This document shows, piece after piece, positions 16,540-25,651 of a stretch of DNA of 64,000 nt (within the stretch, counting starts at the first letter, position 1; each line of letters starts with the position of its first letter). Both the position numbers and the translations under genes were made by a program. The notes under the pieces were generated by a model that did no database searches, was not told the origin of the DNA, and saw nothing but the letters and a program-made list of their open reading frames with translations. The stretch spans positions 930,001-994,000 of the forward strand of contig NZ_BCAG01000001.1 in the NCBI RefSeq assembly GCF_001293685.1, written 5' to 3'. Source of the DNA: Desulfatitalea tepidiphila (GTDB taxonomy: Bacteria > Desulfobacterota > Desulfobacteria > Desulfobacterales > Desulfosarcinaceae).

Positions 16540-18840
16540 TTATGCTGTGCCTGCTTCCCTGCCTTCCCCTTCGCCGGCCAACGGGAAGGTCAGCTCGAAG
16601 CAGGTCCCGTTTTCTCTTCCGGGGAGACACCGGATCGTTCCCCGGCACTCTTGAACGATGCCGTAGCTGATGGAGAGCCCCAGGCCCGTGCCTTTCCCAA
16701 CCTCTTTGGTGGTAAAGAAAGGTTCGAAGATCTTCTCTTCCATTCCCTGGCTGATCCCCACACCGGTGTCACAGATCAGGCAGACCACCCGCTCCCCCTC
16801 CTGCCGGCTCGAGATGGTGATGTGGTCGCCTTCACCCGGTTTCCCCATGCTTTGCCATTTTTCTTCGATGGCATCGCGGGCATTGATCAGCAGATTGATA
16901 AACACCTGTTCGAGGCGTTGGGCATCGGCTTCGATCCGGGGCAGTGTCTCGGCCAGCGTCCAGTTGACGGCGATCCCGCGAACCTTGAGCTGCTGGCTGA
17001 AGATTTCAAATGCACTCTGCAGGACCGCGTTGACGCACACCTTTTGCAGGGCCATGTCCGACTTGCGCGCAAATTGACACATGTGATCGATGATGCGCGT
17101 GGCCCGATCCACGTTGTTGTCCACCTTGATCAACATGGTGGCCAGCGTCTGCGCATCGATCGGTTCGTCCCGCGCTATCTTGCGCATGAAAAAACTCGAA
17201 GTGGTCTTGATTACCGAAAGGGGTTGGTTGAGCTCGTGGGCCACGCCTGTGGCCATCTCGCCGAGGGTGGCCATCTTGCTGGTCTGGATCAATTGCTGCT
17301 CGGCTTCCAGACGCTGGGTGATGTCGTTGGTGGTGACCAGCAGTACCTTTTTTCCTGAATACTCCGACGGAGATACATGCATGTTGACATAAATCGTGCG
17401 TCCGCTTTTGTGGGTCTGCCGCAGTTGGTGCATGGCCAGCGCATCGGCCATGACCGATCCGAGGCGCAGGTGCTCCTGCTCGGCAAACAGGCGAAGAAAA
17501 GAGGTGCCGACAAGTTCGTCGACCGCATAGCCGTATACATCGGCGACATTCATGTTGCAGTCCAGAATCGTGAAGGTGTCGGGCTCGAGCACGAAAACCG
17601 GATTGGGAATGTTGCTGAAGATGGCGTGATACTTATTTTCAGACTTCTCCAGCTCGACCTCGAGTTGGCGTCGTTCCGTGATATCGTGGGAGATCTCCAT
17701 GGCAGCCACGATATTCCCTTCCGCGTCACGGATGGGAGAGGTGCGCACGATCCAATAGGATTGGGTGCCGTCCTTGTTGACCCCTTTTTCCTCGGTATAG
17801 TAAGATTTGCCGTCGAGGAAAGTTTTCTCCACCGGGCAGGGTTCACATTTGCATTCGCGGTTTTTATAGGCACGGTAGCATTTGTCTCCCGGCTGGGGGG
17901 CAAATCTTTTGGCAAATTCCCGGTTGTAGCGCAGCAGGTTGAAATCCCGGTCCTGCACGGTGATCAGGCAAGGCACCCGTTCGAACAACTCTTGGTACTC
18001 GTCGCGCTGCTTGTTCAGGGCGGCCTGCTGCTCGGCGATGGCCTCGCCCATGCGATCGATGGCGCCGGCCAAAAACCCCATTTCGTCTTTTCGCCGCATG
18101 CCGATGCGGGTCGTGTAGTCCCCCCTGGAGATGCGAAGTGTGCCGTCGACCATGCGCCGGATCGGACGGTTGACGAATCGCAGAAGAAACACGAGGATGA
18201 TAGCCGAGGTGACCAGGAAGATCGATGCGGTAAAGGTGATGATGTTGCGCTCGATTGCCGCGATCTCCTTGTCGGTGTCGGCCAGGGAAACGACCAGGTC
18301 CAGTGCGCCGAGGATTTTTTTATCTTCCGGGTGAAAGTGGCAGGCGCTGTTGTTGCACCCCGGTTCATTGGCGATGGGAGTGAGGATGCCAAGCATGCGG
18401 TGCCCTTCAGGGACGCGGTAAATGCGCATGCGCTGGTCCAAGTTCAGGTGGTCCAAGGGGGGATCGGTGCGGTGGCAGACATAGCAGGCTTCGTCCTCGA
18501 TATTGGTGACCTGCTCCACCTCTTCGTTGCGGTTCGAGAATTTGATCTGCCCCTGCTTGTTGTAGATGCGAATGTTCGCGATTCTTTTCTGGCGGCCCAC
18601 ATTGGTGATGATCTGGGTGATGTCGTCACGCGAATTGAGCATCATGGCGTAATGGGTGCCCAGGCGGATGGTGTTGGTCAGTCGATCCGTGCCGGCGACG
18701 ATATGCTCCATGAGCCGGCTTTTCTGATCTTCGATATGCAGGTAGGCCCATACCGAAAGCGAAGCCAGCAGCACGAGACCGACGGTGAGGATGAGTCGCG
18801 TGACCAGACTCTGATGGAGGGGGATGATGGAACGGCCCAT
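16540..18840 (-). CDS. Transmembrane PAS histidine kinase with heme-c-like periplasmic sensor
   Basis: A 766-residue protein. Transmembrane helix 1 is about residues 14-33, the periplasmic domain 34-199, helix 2 200-221, HAMP 222-275, PAS1 about 285-400, PAS2 405-520, HisKA with HELNQPLSV, and an HATPase domain. The periplasmic domain has CYVCH (119-123), an exact CxxCH heme-c motif, and C162-x4-C167-H168, a less common CX4CH variant, so it may bind one or two hemes and sense redox state or a ligand gas. PAS1 carries CYRAYKNRECKCEPCP, a Cys cluster seen in some anaerobe PAS domains. It starts 21 bp after hdrB and is predicted to be in the hdr operon. Confidence 0.85.
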   Translation of the reverse strand: MGRSIIPLHQSLVTRLILTVGLVLLASLSVWAYLHIEDQKSRLMEHIVAGTDRLTNTIRLGTHYAMMLNSRDDITQIITNVGRQKRIANIRIYNKQGQIKFSNRNEEVEQVTNIEDEACYVCHRTDPPLDHLNLDQRMRIYRVPEGHRMLGILTPIANEPGCNNSACHFHPEDKKILGALDLVVSLADTDKEIAAIERNIITFTASIFLVTSAIILVFLLRFVNRPIRRMVDGTLRISRGDYTTRIGMRRKDEMGFLAGAIDRMGEAIAEQQAALNKQRDEYQELFERVPCLITVQDRDFNLLRYNREFAKRFAPQPGDKCYRAYKNRECKCEPCPVEKTFLDGKSYYTEEKGVNKDGTQSYWIVRTSPIRDAEGNIVAAMEISHDITERRQLEVELEKSENKYHAIFSNIPNPVFVLEPDTFTILDCNMNVADVYGYAVDELVGTSFLRLFAEQEHLRLGSVMADALAMHQLRQTHKSGRTIYVNMHVSPSEYSGKKVLLVTTNDITQRLEAEQQLIQTSKMATLGEMATGVAHELNQPLSVIKTTSSFFMRKIARDEPIDAQTLATMLIKVDNNVDRATRIIDHMCQFARKSDMALQKVCVNAVLQSAFEIFSQQLKVRGIAVNWTLAETLPRIEADAQRLEQVFINLLINARDAIEEKWQSMGKPGEGDHITISSRQEGERVVCLICDTGVGISQGMEEKIFEPFFTTKEVGKGTGLGLSISYGIVQECRGTIRCLPGRENGTCFELTFPLAGEGEGREAGTA

Positions 18841-18861
18841 GTGATTTCATTGCTCCCGTCT

Positions 18862-19851
18862 TCAGTGAGAATGTGCGCCCATGGTCCGCCGTTGAGATAT
18901 CGGTTCATCGTCGTTCAAGTTTTCGCATGGTGGTTGCCGGCCGGTCTCAGGACGTTGGACTGCCAACACCGGAAGATCTTCATTCATGGCGATTCGTTTT
19001 TTGAATGCCTCGGTGACGGCCAGGTTCAACGTCAATCCAAGTTCCTTTGGCGGGATACCAAGGGCGATACCCAGCAATTGGGGCAGATAGAGCACGGTTA
19101 TGGCTTCCCCCTGGCCCGTTCGCCTGGAAATCTGCTTTTGAAATCCCTCCAGATTGAGCTGGCACATGGGGCAGACCGTCGCAATGACATCGGCGTCCCG
19201 AGCCGCCGCCAGAATGGCGCCGCTCAGCTGCATCCCCTGATCCATGTGGGTCGTCATATGGGATGCGCCGCAGCAGCGCGGCCCCATGCTCCAGGAGAGC
19301 ACCTCGGCCCCCGTGGCGCGAATCAGACCCTCCATGCTGGTGGGCTTCTGGGGATCGTCGAACATCGGATAGGGCCGCAGGCACTGGCATCCGTAATAGG
19401 GGGCCACCACCAGATCTTTGAGCGGAAAAGCGATCTTGCCGGCGATGGCCGACGGTCCGAGATCGGTGGCCAGTACATCGAGCAGGTGGCGCACCCGGAT
19501 CTTTCCGCTGATGGAAAGTTCCTCCTCGGCCAGGACTTCGTTGGTATCCCGCATCGCCTGCGGATCTGCCCGCAGTGTTTCGGCGGTCTTTTTCAAGTTG
19601 AGATAGCAGGCGCTGCAAGGAACCAGAAGATCCGCCTTGATCTTGGCCCGTTCGGCCATTGCCAGGTTTCGGCCGGCCAGTGCCAGGGCCAGCAGCCGGC
19701 TGATCCCGGGTGCGGCCGATGCGCCGCAACAGGTCCAATCTTCCACCTCGGTCAGGCGGACCTCCAAGCGCTGGAGCAACGCGCGCGTGGCCTGGTCGTA
19801 TTCCTTTGCCGTGCCTTCCAAAGAGCAGCCCGGATAGTAAAGATATTGCAT
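18862..19851 (-). CDS. hdrB: Heterodisulfide reductase subunit B-like (two CCG domains)
   Basis: A 329-residue protein with two complete CCG Cys motifs. The first is YYPGC (residue 9), TCCGA (about 41) and CSACYLN (about 79). The second is YYGCQC (about 155), RCCGA (about 193) and CPMCQLN (about 229). In HdrB each motif holds a noncubane [4Fe-4S] cluster that cleaves disulfides. Both domains are intact, so catalysis is plausible; the disulfide partner in a non-methanogen is not known. The C-terminal 45 residues are polar and extend past the normal end. It is followed after 21 bp by the heme-motif histidine kinase. Confidence 0.88.
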   Translation of the reverse strand: MQYLYYPGCSLEGTAKEYDQATRALLQRLEVRLTEVEDWTCCGASAAPGISRLLALALAGRNLAMAERAKIKADLLVPCSACYLNLKKTAETLRADPQAMRDTNEVLAEEELSISGKIRVRHLLDVLATDLGPSAIAGKIAFPLKDLVVAPYYGCQCLRPYPMFDDPQKPTSMEGLIRATGAEVLSWSMGPRCCGASHMTTHMDQGMQLSGAILAAARDADVIATVCPMCQLNLEGFQKQISRRTGQGEAITVLYLPQLLGIALGIPPKELGLTLNLAVTEAFKKRIAMNEDLPVLAVQRPETGRQPPCENLNDDEPISQRRTMGAHSH

Positions 19852-19871
19852 GATAGTCTCCCTCGGGTCAA

Positions 19872-19900
19872 CCGTTCAATCCGTTCAATCCGTTCAATCC
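19872..19900. repeat. Three tandem CCGTTCAAT units
   Basis: The 9-bp unit CCGTTCAAT is repeated three times, followed by CC, between hdrC and hdrB. It may tune spacing or be a simple-sequence expansion; it is too short for a CRISPR. Confidence 0.7.
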
Positions 19901-19922
19901 ATCTCGACACGGTTTGCAGGCA

Positions 19923-20498
19923 TCAGGTCCCATCGCCCTCCATCTCCTCGACCCTGCGGAAGAGCGCCTCCAGCTTGGGGGCCCCACGGCGCAGCGTTGG
20001 CAACGACACCTTGGCTTTGCTTTGCAGCTTCCATCCCAGGGATGCGAACCGCAGCGGCAGGGTTGGGCGTCTCATATGCATGAAGTAGGCGGCCATCAAC
20101 GTCATCTCCTGCAGCCGGCCGTTACGGCGGACATTGTCGACGAAATCCCGGCAAAAATAGATGGTGTCCCCATATTGCCGTATATGCCCTCGAGCCGCTA
20201 TCTGCTTGAGTTCGGCCATGGCGTCGGACGGATTCAAACCGCGTGGGCAGCGCAGCGAGCAGTAATAGCATGCCGAACACAGGGTGAACGTGTGGCTTTG
20301 GAAGATTTTCTCCATGCGTCCCAGCTGAACGAGGCGCCACAGATGACGAGGGGTCAGGTCCATGGCCGAGGCGTTGGGGCAAGAAGCGCTGCAGGTTCCG
20401 CACTGAATACAGGCCCGCATCATCTCCTGAACGACCGAAAGGGGATTGGCTTCTCGTTCTTCGGTTGTAGAAGCATGGTGTGTCGCTGCGGTGCTCAT
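19923..20498 (-). CDS. hdrC: Heterodisulfide reductase subunit C-like ferredoxin
   Basis: A 191-residue protein with two [4Fe-4S] motifs: CIQCGTCSASCPN near residue 30 and CSACYYCSLRCPRG near residue 72. The C-terminal helical half includes the FVDNVRRNGRLQE and AAYFMHMRRPTLPL segments typical of HdrC. It passes electrons from HdrA to HdrB. I chose the ATG at 20498, seven bases after AAGGAGA on the minus strand; the upstream GTG at 20504 would be too close to that site. A GAAAG microrepeat fills the gap before it. Confidence 0.88.
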   Translation of the reverse strand: MSTAATHHASTTEEREANPLSVVQEMMRACIQCGTCSASCPNASAMDLTPRHLWRLVQLGRMEKIFQSHTFTLCSACYYCSLRCPRGLNPSDAMAELKQIAARGHIRQYGDTIYFCRDFVDNVRRNGRLQEMTLMAAYFMHMRRPTLPLRFASLGWKLQSKAKVSLPTLRRGAPKLEALFRRVEEMEGDGT

Positions 20499-20514
20499 AA
20501 GCACTCTCCTTTTG

Positions 20515-20546
20515 CTTTCATGCTTTCGTACTGTCCGCTTTCCTGC
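20515..20546. repeat. GAAAG-type microrepeat, copy 2
   Basis: Read on the minus strand the 32 bp between the double-hdrA stop and hdrC contain GGAAAG, CGAAAG and TGAAAG units. It resembles the microrepeats at 15269-15322 and 25715-25749. Confidence 0.45.
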
Positions 20547-23500
20547 CTATTCTACCGCCGCATCGATCATCGCCAACATCTGGTGGGCACCATGGTGATT
20601 CAATATCGCCGCCCCATTGAGACACACGGCCGCGCAGGCACCGCAGCCTTGGCACATGGCCGGATCGACGACCAGGCGCCGCTGATCCAGATCGACGCTG
20701 CGTGCGCCGTAGGGGCAGGCATCGATGCAGCGCTGGCACAACACACACAGGCTGTGACGCACCGCGGCCGTGGGATGGCCTGCCGAGAGACTTTCATGGC
20801 ACAGGATGCGCAAGGCCCGCTGGGCCGCGGCCTGACCGGCCGCCGCCGCTTCGGTGATGGTCTGCGGCGCCAGCGCCAGGCCGCAGGCGAAAACGCCTTC
20901 GCGCAGTCCGTCCACGGGCCGCCATTTGCTGTCGGCCTCCTGGAAGAATCCTGCGGAATCCAGCGTGGCGCCGTAAAACGCCGCCAGTTTGGCCGGCAGG
21001 CGGGGCACTACGCCGGTGGCAAGCACCAGCAGGTTGGCTTCGATCTTCAGGTCCACCTCGGCGATGGGATCGTGCACCGAAAGGGTTACGATGCCATCCG
21101 GCGATGTTTCGACGCCGGGAAGTTGCTGGGGACGGTAAGGGATAAAGACCACGCCGGCCCGACGCGCCTCGGTGTAGTAGCTTTCGCTGAAGCCGGTCAT
21201 CATGACATCGCGGTAGAGGATGTAAATTTGAACGCGGGAATTTTTCTCCTTGAGATAGAGCGCATGCTTGATGGCCGTGGGGCAGCAGACCCGGCTGCAA
21301 TAGTCGCGCGATGGTTCGCGGCTGCCCACGCATTGAATCATGGCCACGACATCCCATGCGGCCGCATCCGCTTCGCCCGAACCGATGTTGCGCTCCAGGG
21401 CCTGCTGGGTGACGATGGCCGGATGGGTGCCATAGCCGTAAGCCGTGGCTTCCGCCTCCAAACCGCCGGTGGCCAGGATGGTGACCCCATGGCGCAAGGT
21501 TTCGGTCCGGCCCTGGGCATTTTGCAGCGTGGTGCGGAAATCTCCCACCCGGCCCACGGCGTTGATCACTTCGTGTTCCAAGTGCAGGGTGATCTTGGGG
21601 TGCTGGATCACGCGGTCGTCGAGTTGATCGAGCAACGGCTTCACGGCGTGACCTTCGAGGGTGTGGTGCAACCAGGCGAGATTTCCCCCCAGTCGGTTCT
21701 CTTTTTCGACCAGGTCGACTCCGTAGCCCATGTCCGCTATGGCCAGCGCGGCATGCATGCCGGCCGTGCCACCGCCGATCACCAGCGCCTTTCGTTGCAC
21801 CTGTTCCCGGTCGGGGGCCGTAGGTTCGGTGTGTTTGAGAAACGCCAGACCCATTTGCAACGACGCCGAAAGGACGCGTTCGCCCAAAGCACTCCGCAGC
21901 GACCGCTCAGTCGTGTCGGCCTGTGGCTCCGTCGGTTCGATTTTCATATCGACGATGGTCATCAGGTTTTCCGGCAGACCGGTGCGCTGGGACAGGGTGC
22001 GACGGTGTGTGCTGTGCCGCAGTGGATGACAGGCGGCCACGAGCAGACGGTTGGGGGCCAGATCCTTGATGGCCGCCTCGAGCGGCCCCCAGCCGTCCGC
22101 ACCGCACAACTGATCCACGAATAACACCTGAACCACGGCCGGGTCCCGAGTCAGCTCGGAAATCAGCTTCTCGGTGTTCCGGGCCTCTGCCAGGCAACCA
22201 TGGCAAGTACAAATGGCTGCCAGGATTCTCGGTGGCGCATCGGGGGCGACCCCCTTTGCGGCCGGCCCTTCGGCCAGGGCCAGTTGGCTGCCGCTGCGGC
22301 GCAGCGTGCGTCCTGCCTCAAGGGCCGCGGCCGATGCCTGGATCAAGGCGGCGTTGATTTCCACCGGTTCGGTGCAGGCCCCGGAAAGGAAAATACCCTC
22401 GGCGCTGGAGCATGCCGCTGCGAACGGCTGGGGTTGGAAAAATCCCCAGGCGTTGCGTTCGGCCTGGGTCAATTCGGCCAGGGCTTCGGTTTCGGGAGAC
22501 GGCCGAAAACCGGCGGCCAGGACGACCAGGTCCACCTCCGTCTCGTGCATCCGTCCGTCCAGGCCGGCATAGCGCAACAGCGGATCGCCGCTCTCGGGCG
22601 AGGTGGTCACCGAGTGAACCCTGGCCCGCACCAGGTGGACGCCGCGCTCCTCCTCGGCCTGCCGGCGGTAGGGTTCGAAGCTTTTTCCGAAGGTGCGCAT
22701 GTCGGTGTAAAAAATCGTCGTTTCGACCGCGCCGCTGCTTTTTGTCTTGGCCAGGACCGCTTCCTTGAGGGAGATCATGCAGCAGATGCGCGAGCAGAAG
22801 TCGGCCGAGATTTGGTAATCTCGCGAGCCCACACACTGCAGCCAGGCGATCCGCTGCAGCGGTTTGCCGTCAGCCGGCCGCACCAGACGGCCCTGGCTGG
22901 GACCGCAGCCGCTCAACACGCGTTCGAAAGCCAGACTCGTGATCACGTGGGGATTCGTGCCATACCCGTATGGGTTGACCCCTTCGCTGGGGTCGAAGAG
23001 CGTCATGCCGCCGGCCAGGATCACGGCGCCGGCCGCCACTTGACGCTCCTGCACCGAGACGGTCGCCTGAAATACCCGGTTGACCATGGCCAGCATGGAC
23101 TGGGGGTCGAAGGGTTTGATGAGATAGTCGAGGGCGCCGGATTTCATCGCCTCCACGGCCGTATCCACGGTGGCATAGGCGGTCATCATCACGGCCACCC
23201 GATCGGGGTGATCCGCCTTGGCCCGTTTGAGCAGGTCGACGCCGTCCATGCCGGGCATCTTGACATCGATGAGCAGCAGTTTGACATCCGATTGCTCGAG
23301 CAGCGTCAGGGCCTCGGCGCCGGATTCGGCCGTCTGCACATTCATGAAGCCTTCGGCGAGCAGCCACTCCTTGAGTGAATCGCGCACCGACAGCTCGTCA
23401 TCCACCACCAGGATCGAAAATTCTTTGCGCCGGTCGAAGGCAAGGTCGATGGCGCCCGTGGGGCAGATCGGTACACATGCGCCGCAGCGGGTGCAGGCCG

Positions 23501-23987
23501 CCGCATCGATGACATAGGCGCCGACGACGGCATGGGGCACGACCCGGTGTATGGCCTTGCTGCGGCTCAACCCGCTGTTGAAATCGTCGGGCATGTCCAC
23601 CGGGCAGACCGTCTCACAGGCGCCGCAGCCGATGCACAATTGCGGGTCCACGCCCTGGAGCGTCTGTTTGAGCCGCACGAGGAACCGGCCGGGACCGCCT
23701 TCCACGTTCGACAACTCGGTGGCCGGCAGGAAATCGATGCGTTCATGGAAAAAGCCTTTGCGCAGGCAGGTTGCTTCGGCCGAATCGCGTTCGAGCAGCG
23801 GCAGCATCTTGCACATGCCGCAGCCATCGGTTGGGAATTGGGCGTCCAGGCGGCTCAGCAACCCGCCGGGGTGGGCCGCCCGGTCGATGAGCAGCACATC
23901 GGATCCCGTTTCGGCCAGGTCGAGCGCCGAACGGATGCCGGCGATACCGGCGCCGATAATAACGGCGTGATAGTTTTCTCGCAGCAT
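20547..23987 (-). CDS. hdrA: Double HdrA with inserted response-regulator receiver domain
   Basis: A 1146-residue flavo-iron-sulfur protein made of two HdrA units. Unit 1 has FAD-binding GAGIAG (12-17), CGMC (56-59), ferredoxin motifs from C118 and C165, then a complete receiver domain at 190-307 with D196/D197, phospho-acceptor D241 (LLIDVKMPGMDG), T269 and K291. The flavin fold then resumes (AVILAGG, 321-327) to about 570. Unit 2 begins with a degenerate HdrA N-terminal domain (CTCHGC, 593-598), a second FAD site (GGGTAG, about 738-743) and two C-terminal [4Fe-4S] motifs (CVLCQRCIDACP, CQGCGACAAVC). HdrA splits electron pairs at its flavin; phosphorylation of D241 could gate this. The ATG overlaps the stop of the FrhB-like gene (TGATG), after AAGGAGG. 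Confidence 0.88.
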   Translation of the reverse strand: MLRENYHAVIIGAGIAGIRSALDLAETGSDVLLIDRAAHPGGLLSRLDAQFPTDGCGMCKMLPLLERDSAEATCLRKGFFHERIDFLPATELSNVEGGPGRFLVRLKQTLQGVDPQLCIGCGACETVCPVDMPDDFNSGLSRSKAIHRVVPHAVVGAYVIDAAACTRCGACVPICPTGAIDLAFDRRKEFSILVVDDELSVRDSLKEWLLAEGFMNVQTAESGAEALTLLEQSDVKLLLIDVKMPGMDGVDLLKRAKADHPDRVAVMMTAYATVDTAVEAMKSGALDYLIKPFDPQSMLAMVNRVFQATVSVQERQVAAGAVILAGGMTLFDPSEGVNPYGYGTNPHVITSLAFERVLSGCGPSQGRLVRPADGKPLQRIAWLQCVGSRDYQISADFCSRICCMISLKEAVLAKTKSSGAVETTIFYTDMRTFGKSFEPYRRQAEEERGVHLVRARVHSVTTSPESGDPLLRYAGLDGRMHETEVDLVVLAAGFRPSPETEALAELTQAERNAWGFFQPQPFAAACSSAEGIFLSGACTEPVEINAALIQASAAALEAGRTLRRSGSQLALAEGPAAKGVAPDAPPRILAAICTCHGCLAEARNTEKLISELTRDPAVVQVLFVDQLCGADGWGPLEAAIKDLAPNRLLVAACHPLRHSTHRRTLSQRTGLPENLMTIVDMKIEPTEPQADTTERSLRSALGERVLSASLQMGLAFLKHTEPTAPDREQVQRKALVIGGGTAGMHAALAIADMGYGVDLVEKENRLGGNLAWLHHTLEGHAVKPLLDQLDDRVIQHPKITLHLEHEVINAVGRVGDFRTTLQNAQGRTETLRHGVTILATGGLEAEATAYGYGTHPAIVTQQALERNIGSGEADAAAWDVVAMIQCVGSREPSRDYCSRVCCPTAIKHALYLKEKNSRVQIYILYRDVMMTGFSESYYTEARRAGVVFIPYRPQQLPGVETSPDGIVTLSVHDPIAEVDLKIEANLLVLATGVVPRLPAKLAAFYGATLDSAGFFQEADSKWRPVDGLREGVFACGLALAPQTITEAAAAGQAAAQRALRILCHESLSAGHPTAAVRHSLCVLCQRCIDACPYGARSVDLDQRRLVVDPAMCQGCGACAAVCLNGAAILNHHGAHQMLAMIDAAVE

Positions 23988-25126
23988 CAGGCCTCCTTAC
24001 GCCAATGCAATCCTGCCGTATCCGCGAACTCGTGTTCACGAAATTCGCTCAACGGGGGTCGTTCCGCCGCATCCCGTCCGGCCTGGTAGTCGAAGGCGGC
24101 CTGGGTGCGATGGGCCACGGTGCGGAACAACGACATGACGTCGATGTCGTTGGGGCAGGCATTGCTGCACTGGCCGCATCCCACGCAGGCCGTGCTCATA
24201 TGGGCCAGGCGGGTCAGATGGTAGAAGATGGTGTCGGTGGGCATTTTGATCATGCCCTTGCGCCGCGTCCAGGAGAGATATTGCAGCGGGTCGTGGTCGA
24301 AGAGATTGGTCTCGAAGACGCACTGTCGGCAGTAACAGACCGGGCAGGCCGTGCGGCAGTTGTAGCAATTGACGCAATGGGCGAAATAGTGATCCAGTTT
24401 TTCCAGGCTGTCGGTGGCCGCGGCGGTCTCTGCAAACATGCTGTCCCGGAACCGGGTGCGTTCGGCCACCACCGTTTCCACGGCAGCCGCCCGTTCGTCC
24501 GGCAATGGGGCCGCCTTCAGTCCCAGCCGGTCGAGGATCTCCCGGCCGGCATCGGTCTGGGCGTCCACCATCACCTCCCGGCCGGTGTCAACGCCCCACA
24601 GGCAGACGGCCAGGTCGGCGCCCGTGGGCATGGGATGTTCGCAGGCGCGGCAGGCCTTTGACAGCGAGCCTTCGTCGACTGATGGGCGTTTGATGTAGCC
24701 TTGATCCGCTCCTGATTCGTCTCCCCCGTGCGTAAGGGCATCGAAGACCTTGTTGGGATACGCCCCCGGACAATCGCTGCCGATGATGATCACCTGCTCC
24801 CGCAATCCCTGTTTGAGTTTGACCAATTCGATAAACGCCCGGATTTCGCAGGGGCGCAGGACGGCGGCCACCCGATTGGGGGTCGCGGTGCGCGTCAGGC
24901 GGCACACCTGCTTGGCGGCATTGAGCGCAAACGCCGGCGAGAGGGGATCGGAGTTATCGAGCTGATCCGGATCATGGATCAAAAGGGGCATCACGGCACG
25001 ACTGCCCGGAAGCCGACCGGGCACCATGACAGCGTCGATTTCCTCCAGGGCCAGGATGCGGCCGAGTAACGTCCGGATCGCGTCCGCGACATCTTCGTTT
25101 TTCACTTCCATCGTAACGGTCTGCAT
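23987..25126 (-). CDS. FrhB/FdhB-like flavin iron-sulfur subunit
   Basis: A 379-residue protein. The N-terminal two thirds resemble the F420-hydrogenase/formate-dehydrogenase beta family (VAAVLRPCEIRAFIEL, then VIIIGSDCPGAYP, and CRACEHP). A Cys-rich block NCYNCRTACPVCYC and CVGCGQCSNACPNDIDV near residue 318 bind two Fe-S clusters. FrhB-type subunits bind FAD and pass electrons between F420, formate or NAD(P)H dehydrogenases and ferredoxin-type partners. I start at the ATG at 25126, with GAAGG upstream, not at 25198. The stop overlaps the hdrA start, so the two are translationally coupled. Which donor it uses is not visible. Confidence 0.8.
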   Translation of the reverse strand: MQTVTMEVKNEDVADAIRTLLGRILALEEIDAVMVPGRLPGSRAVMPLLIHDPDQLDNSDPLSPAFALNAAKQVCRLTRTATPNRVAAVLRPCEIRAFIELVKLKQGLREQVIIIGSDCPGAYPNKVFDALTHGGDESGADQGYIKRPSVDEGSLSKACRACEHPMPTGADLAVCLWGVDTGREVMVDAQTDAGREILDRLGLKAAPLPDERAAAVETVVAERTRFRDSMFAETAAATDSLEKLDHYFAHCVNCYNCRTACPVCYCRQCVFETNLFDHDPLQYLSWTRRKGMIKMPTDTIFYHLTRLAHMSTACVGCGQCSNACPNDIDVMSLFRTVAHRTQAAFDYQAGRDAAERPPLSEFREHEFADTAGLHWRKEA

Positions 25127-25160
25127 AGGCTGCCTTCGCAATGCTTCGGGTTTCGAGTTG

Positions 25161-25583
25161 TTAGAGCACCATTTGACTTCTGGAGGCCACCGGCCCAAGT
25201 TCCCTCGTGCGCTCGGTCAGTTCTCGCATGGTCTGGGTGAACTGGATGCCGTCGCTGGCACCGATCCAGGTGAGCTGCAGCCGGTCGGCTTCAAAGCCGA
25301 ACTGGGGCAGGATCTCCTTTAGCAACCGGATGCGGCGCCGGGCCTTGTAGTTGCCGTTGATATAGTGGCAATCGCCCGGGTGGCAGCCGCTGACCAGCAC
25401 CGCGTCGGCCCCCTCCAGAAAGGCCTTGATGATGTACTGGGGGTCCACCATGCCCGTGCACATGACGCGGATCAGCCGCACGTTCGGTGGATAGGTGAGC
25501 CGCGAGGTGCCGGCGAGATCAGCGGCCGTGTAAGTGCACCAGTTGCAGACAAAGGCGATGATCAATGGCTCGAAAGATTGCAT
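25161..25583 (-). CDS. mvhD: MvhD-like [2Fe-2S] electron-transfer subunit
   Basis: A 140-residue protein, full length for MvhD. IIAFVCNWCTYTAADLAG, the VMCTGMVDP segment and GCHPGDCHY give the Cys ligands of the [2Fe-2S] cluster. MvhD normally connects a hydrogenase or dehydrogenase to HdrA. No hydrogenase genes are in the window, so here it most likely joins the GltD-containing HdrA or the FrhB-like subunit to the rest of the complex. It follows HdrA-GltD by 184 bp and precedes the FrhB-like gene by 34 bp. Confidence 0.9.
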   Translation of the reverse strand: MQSFEPLIIAFVCNWCTYTAADLAGTSRLTYPPNVRLIRVMCTGMVDPQYIIKAFLEGADAVLVSGCHPGDCHYINGNYKARRRIRLLKEILPQFGFEADRLQLTWIGASDGIQFTQTMRELTERTRELGPVASRSQMVL

Positions 25584-25651
25584 GAGTTTATCCTTTTAAG
25601 CCGGTTAAGGGTTTAGGCGGTACTGATGTCGATGACTTCAAAAGTAAAAAA

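Noticed and set aside
19872-19900. The start of a CRISPR array
   Set aside because: The units are only 9 bp, directly adjacent with no spacers, and there are no cas genes.
17377-20088. A 903-residue open frame on the plus strand opposite the histidine kinase and hdrB
   Set aside because: It is antisense to two well-supported genes, its composition is His/Gly/Arg-rich with no recognisable domain, and such frames are common opposite GC-rich genes. The same applies to the plus-strand frames at 7134-8978, 19914-22124, 26535-29354 and 29980-31827.
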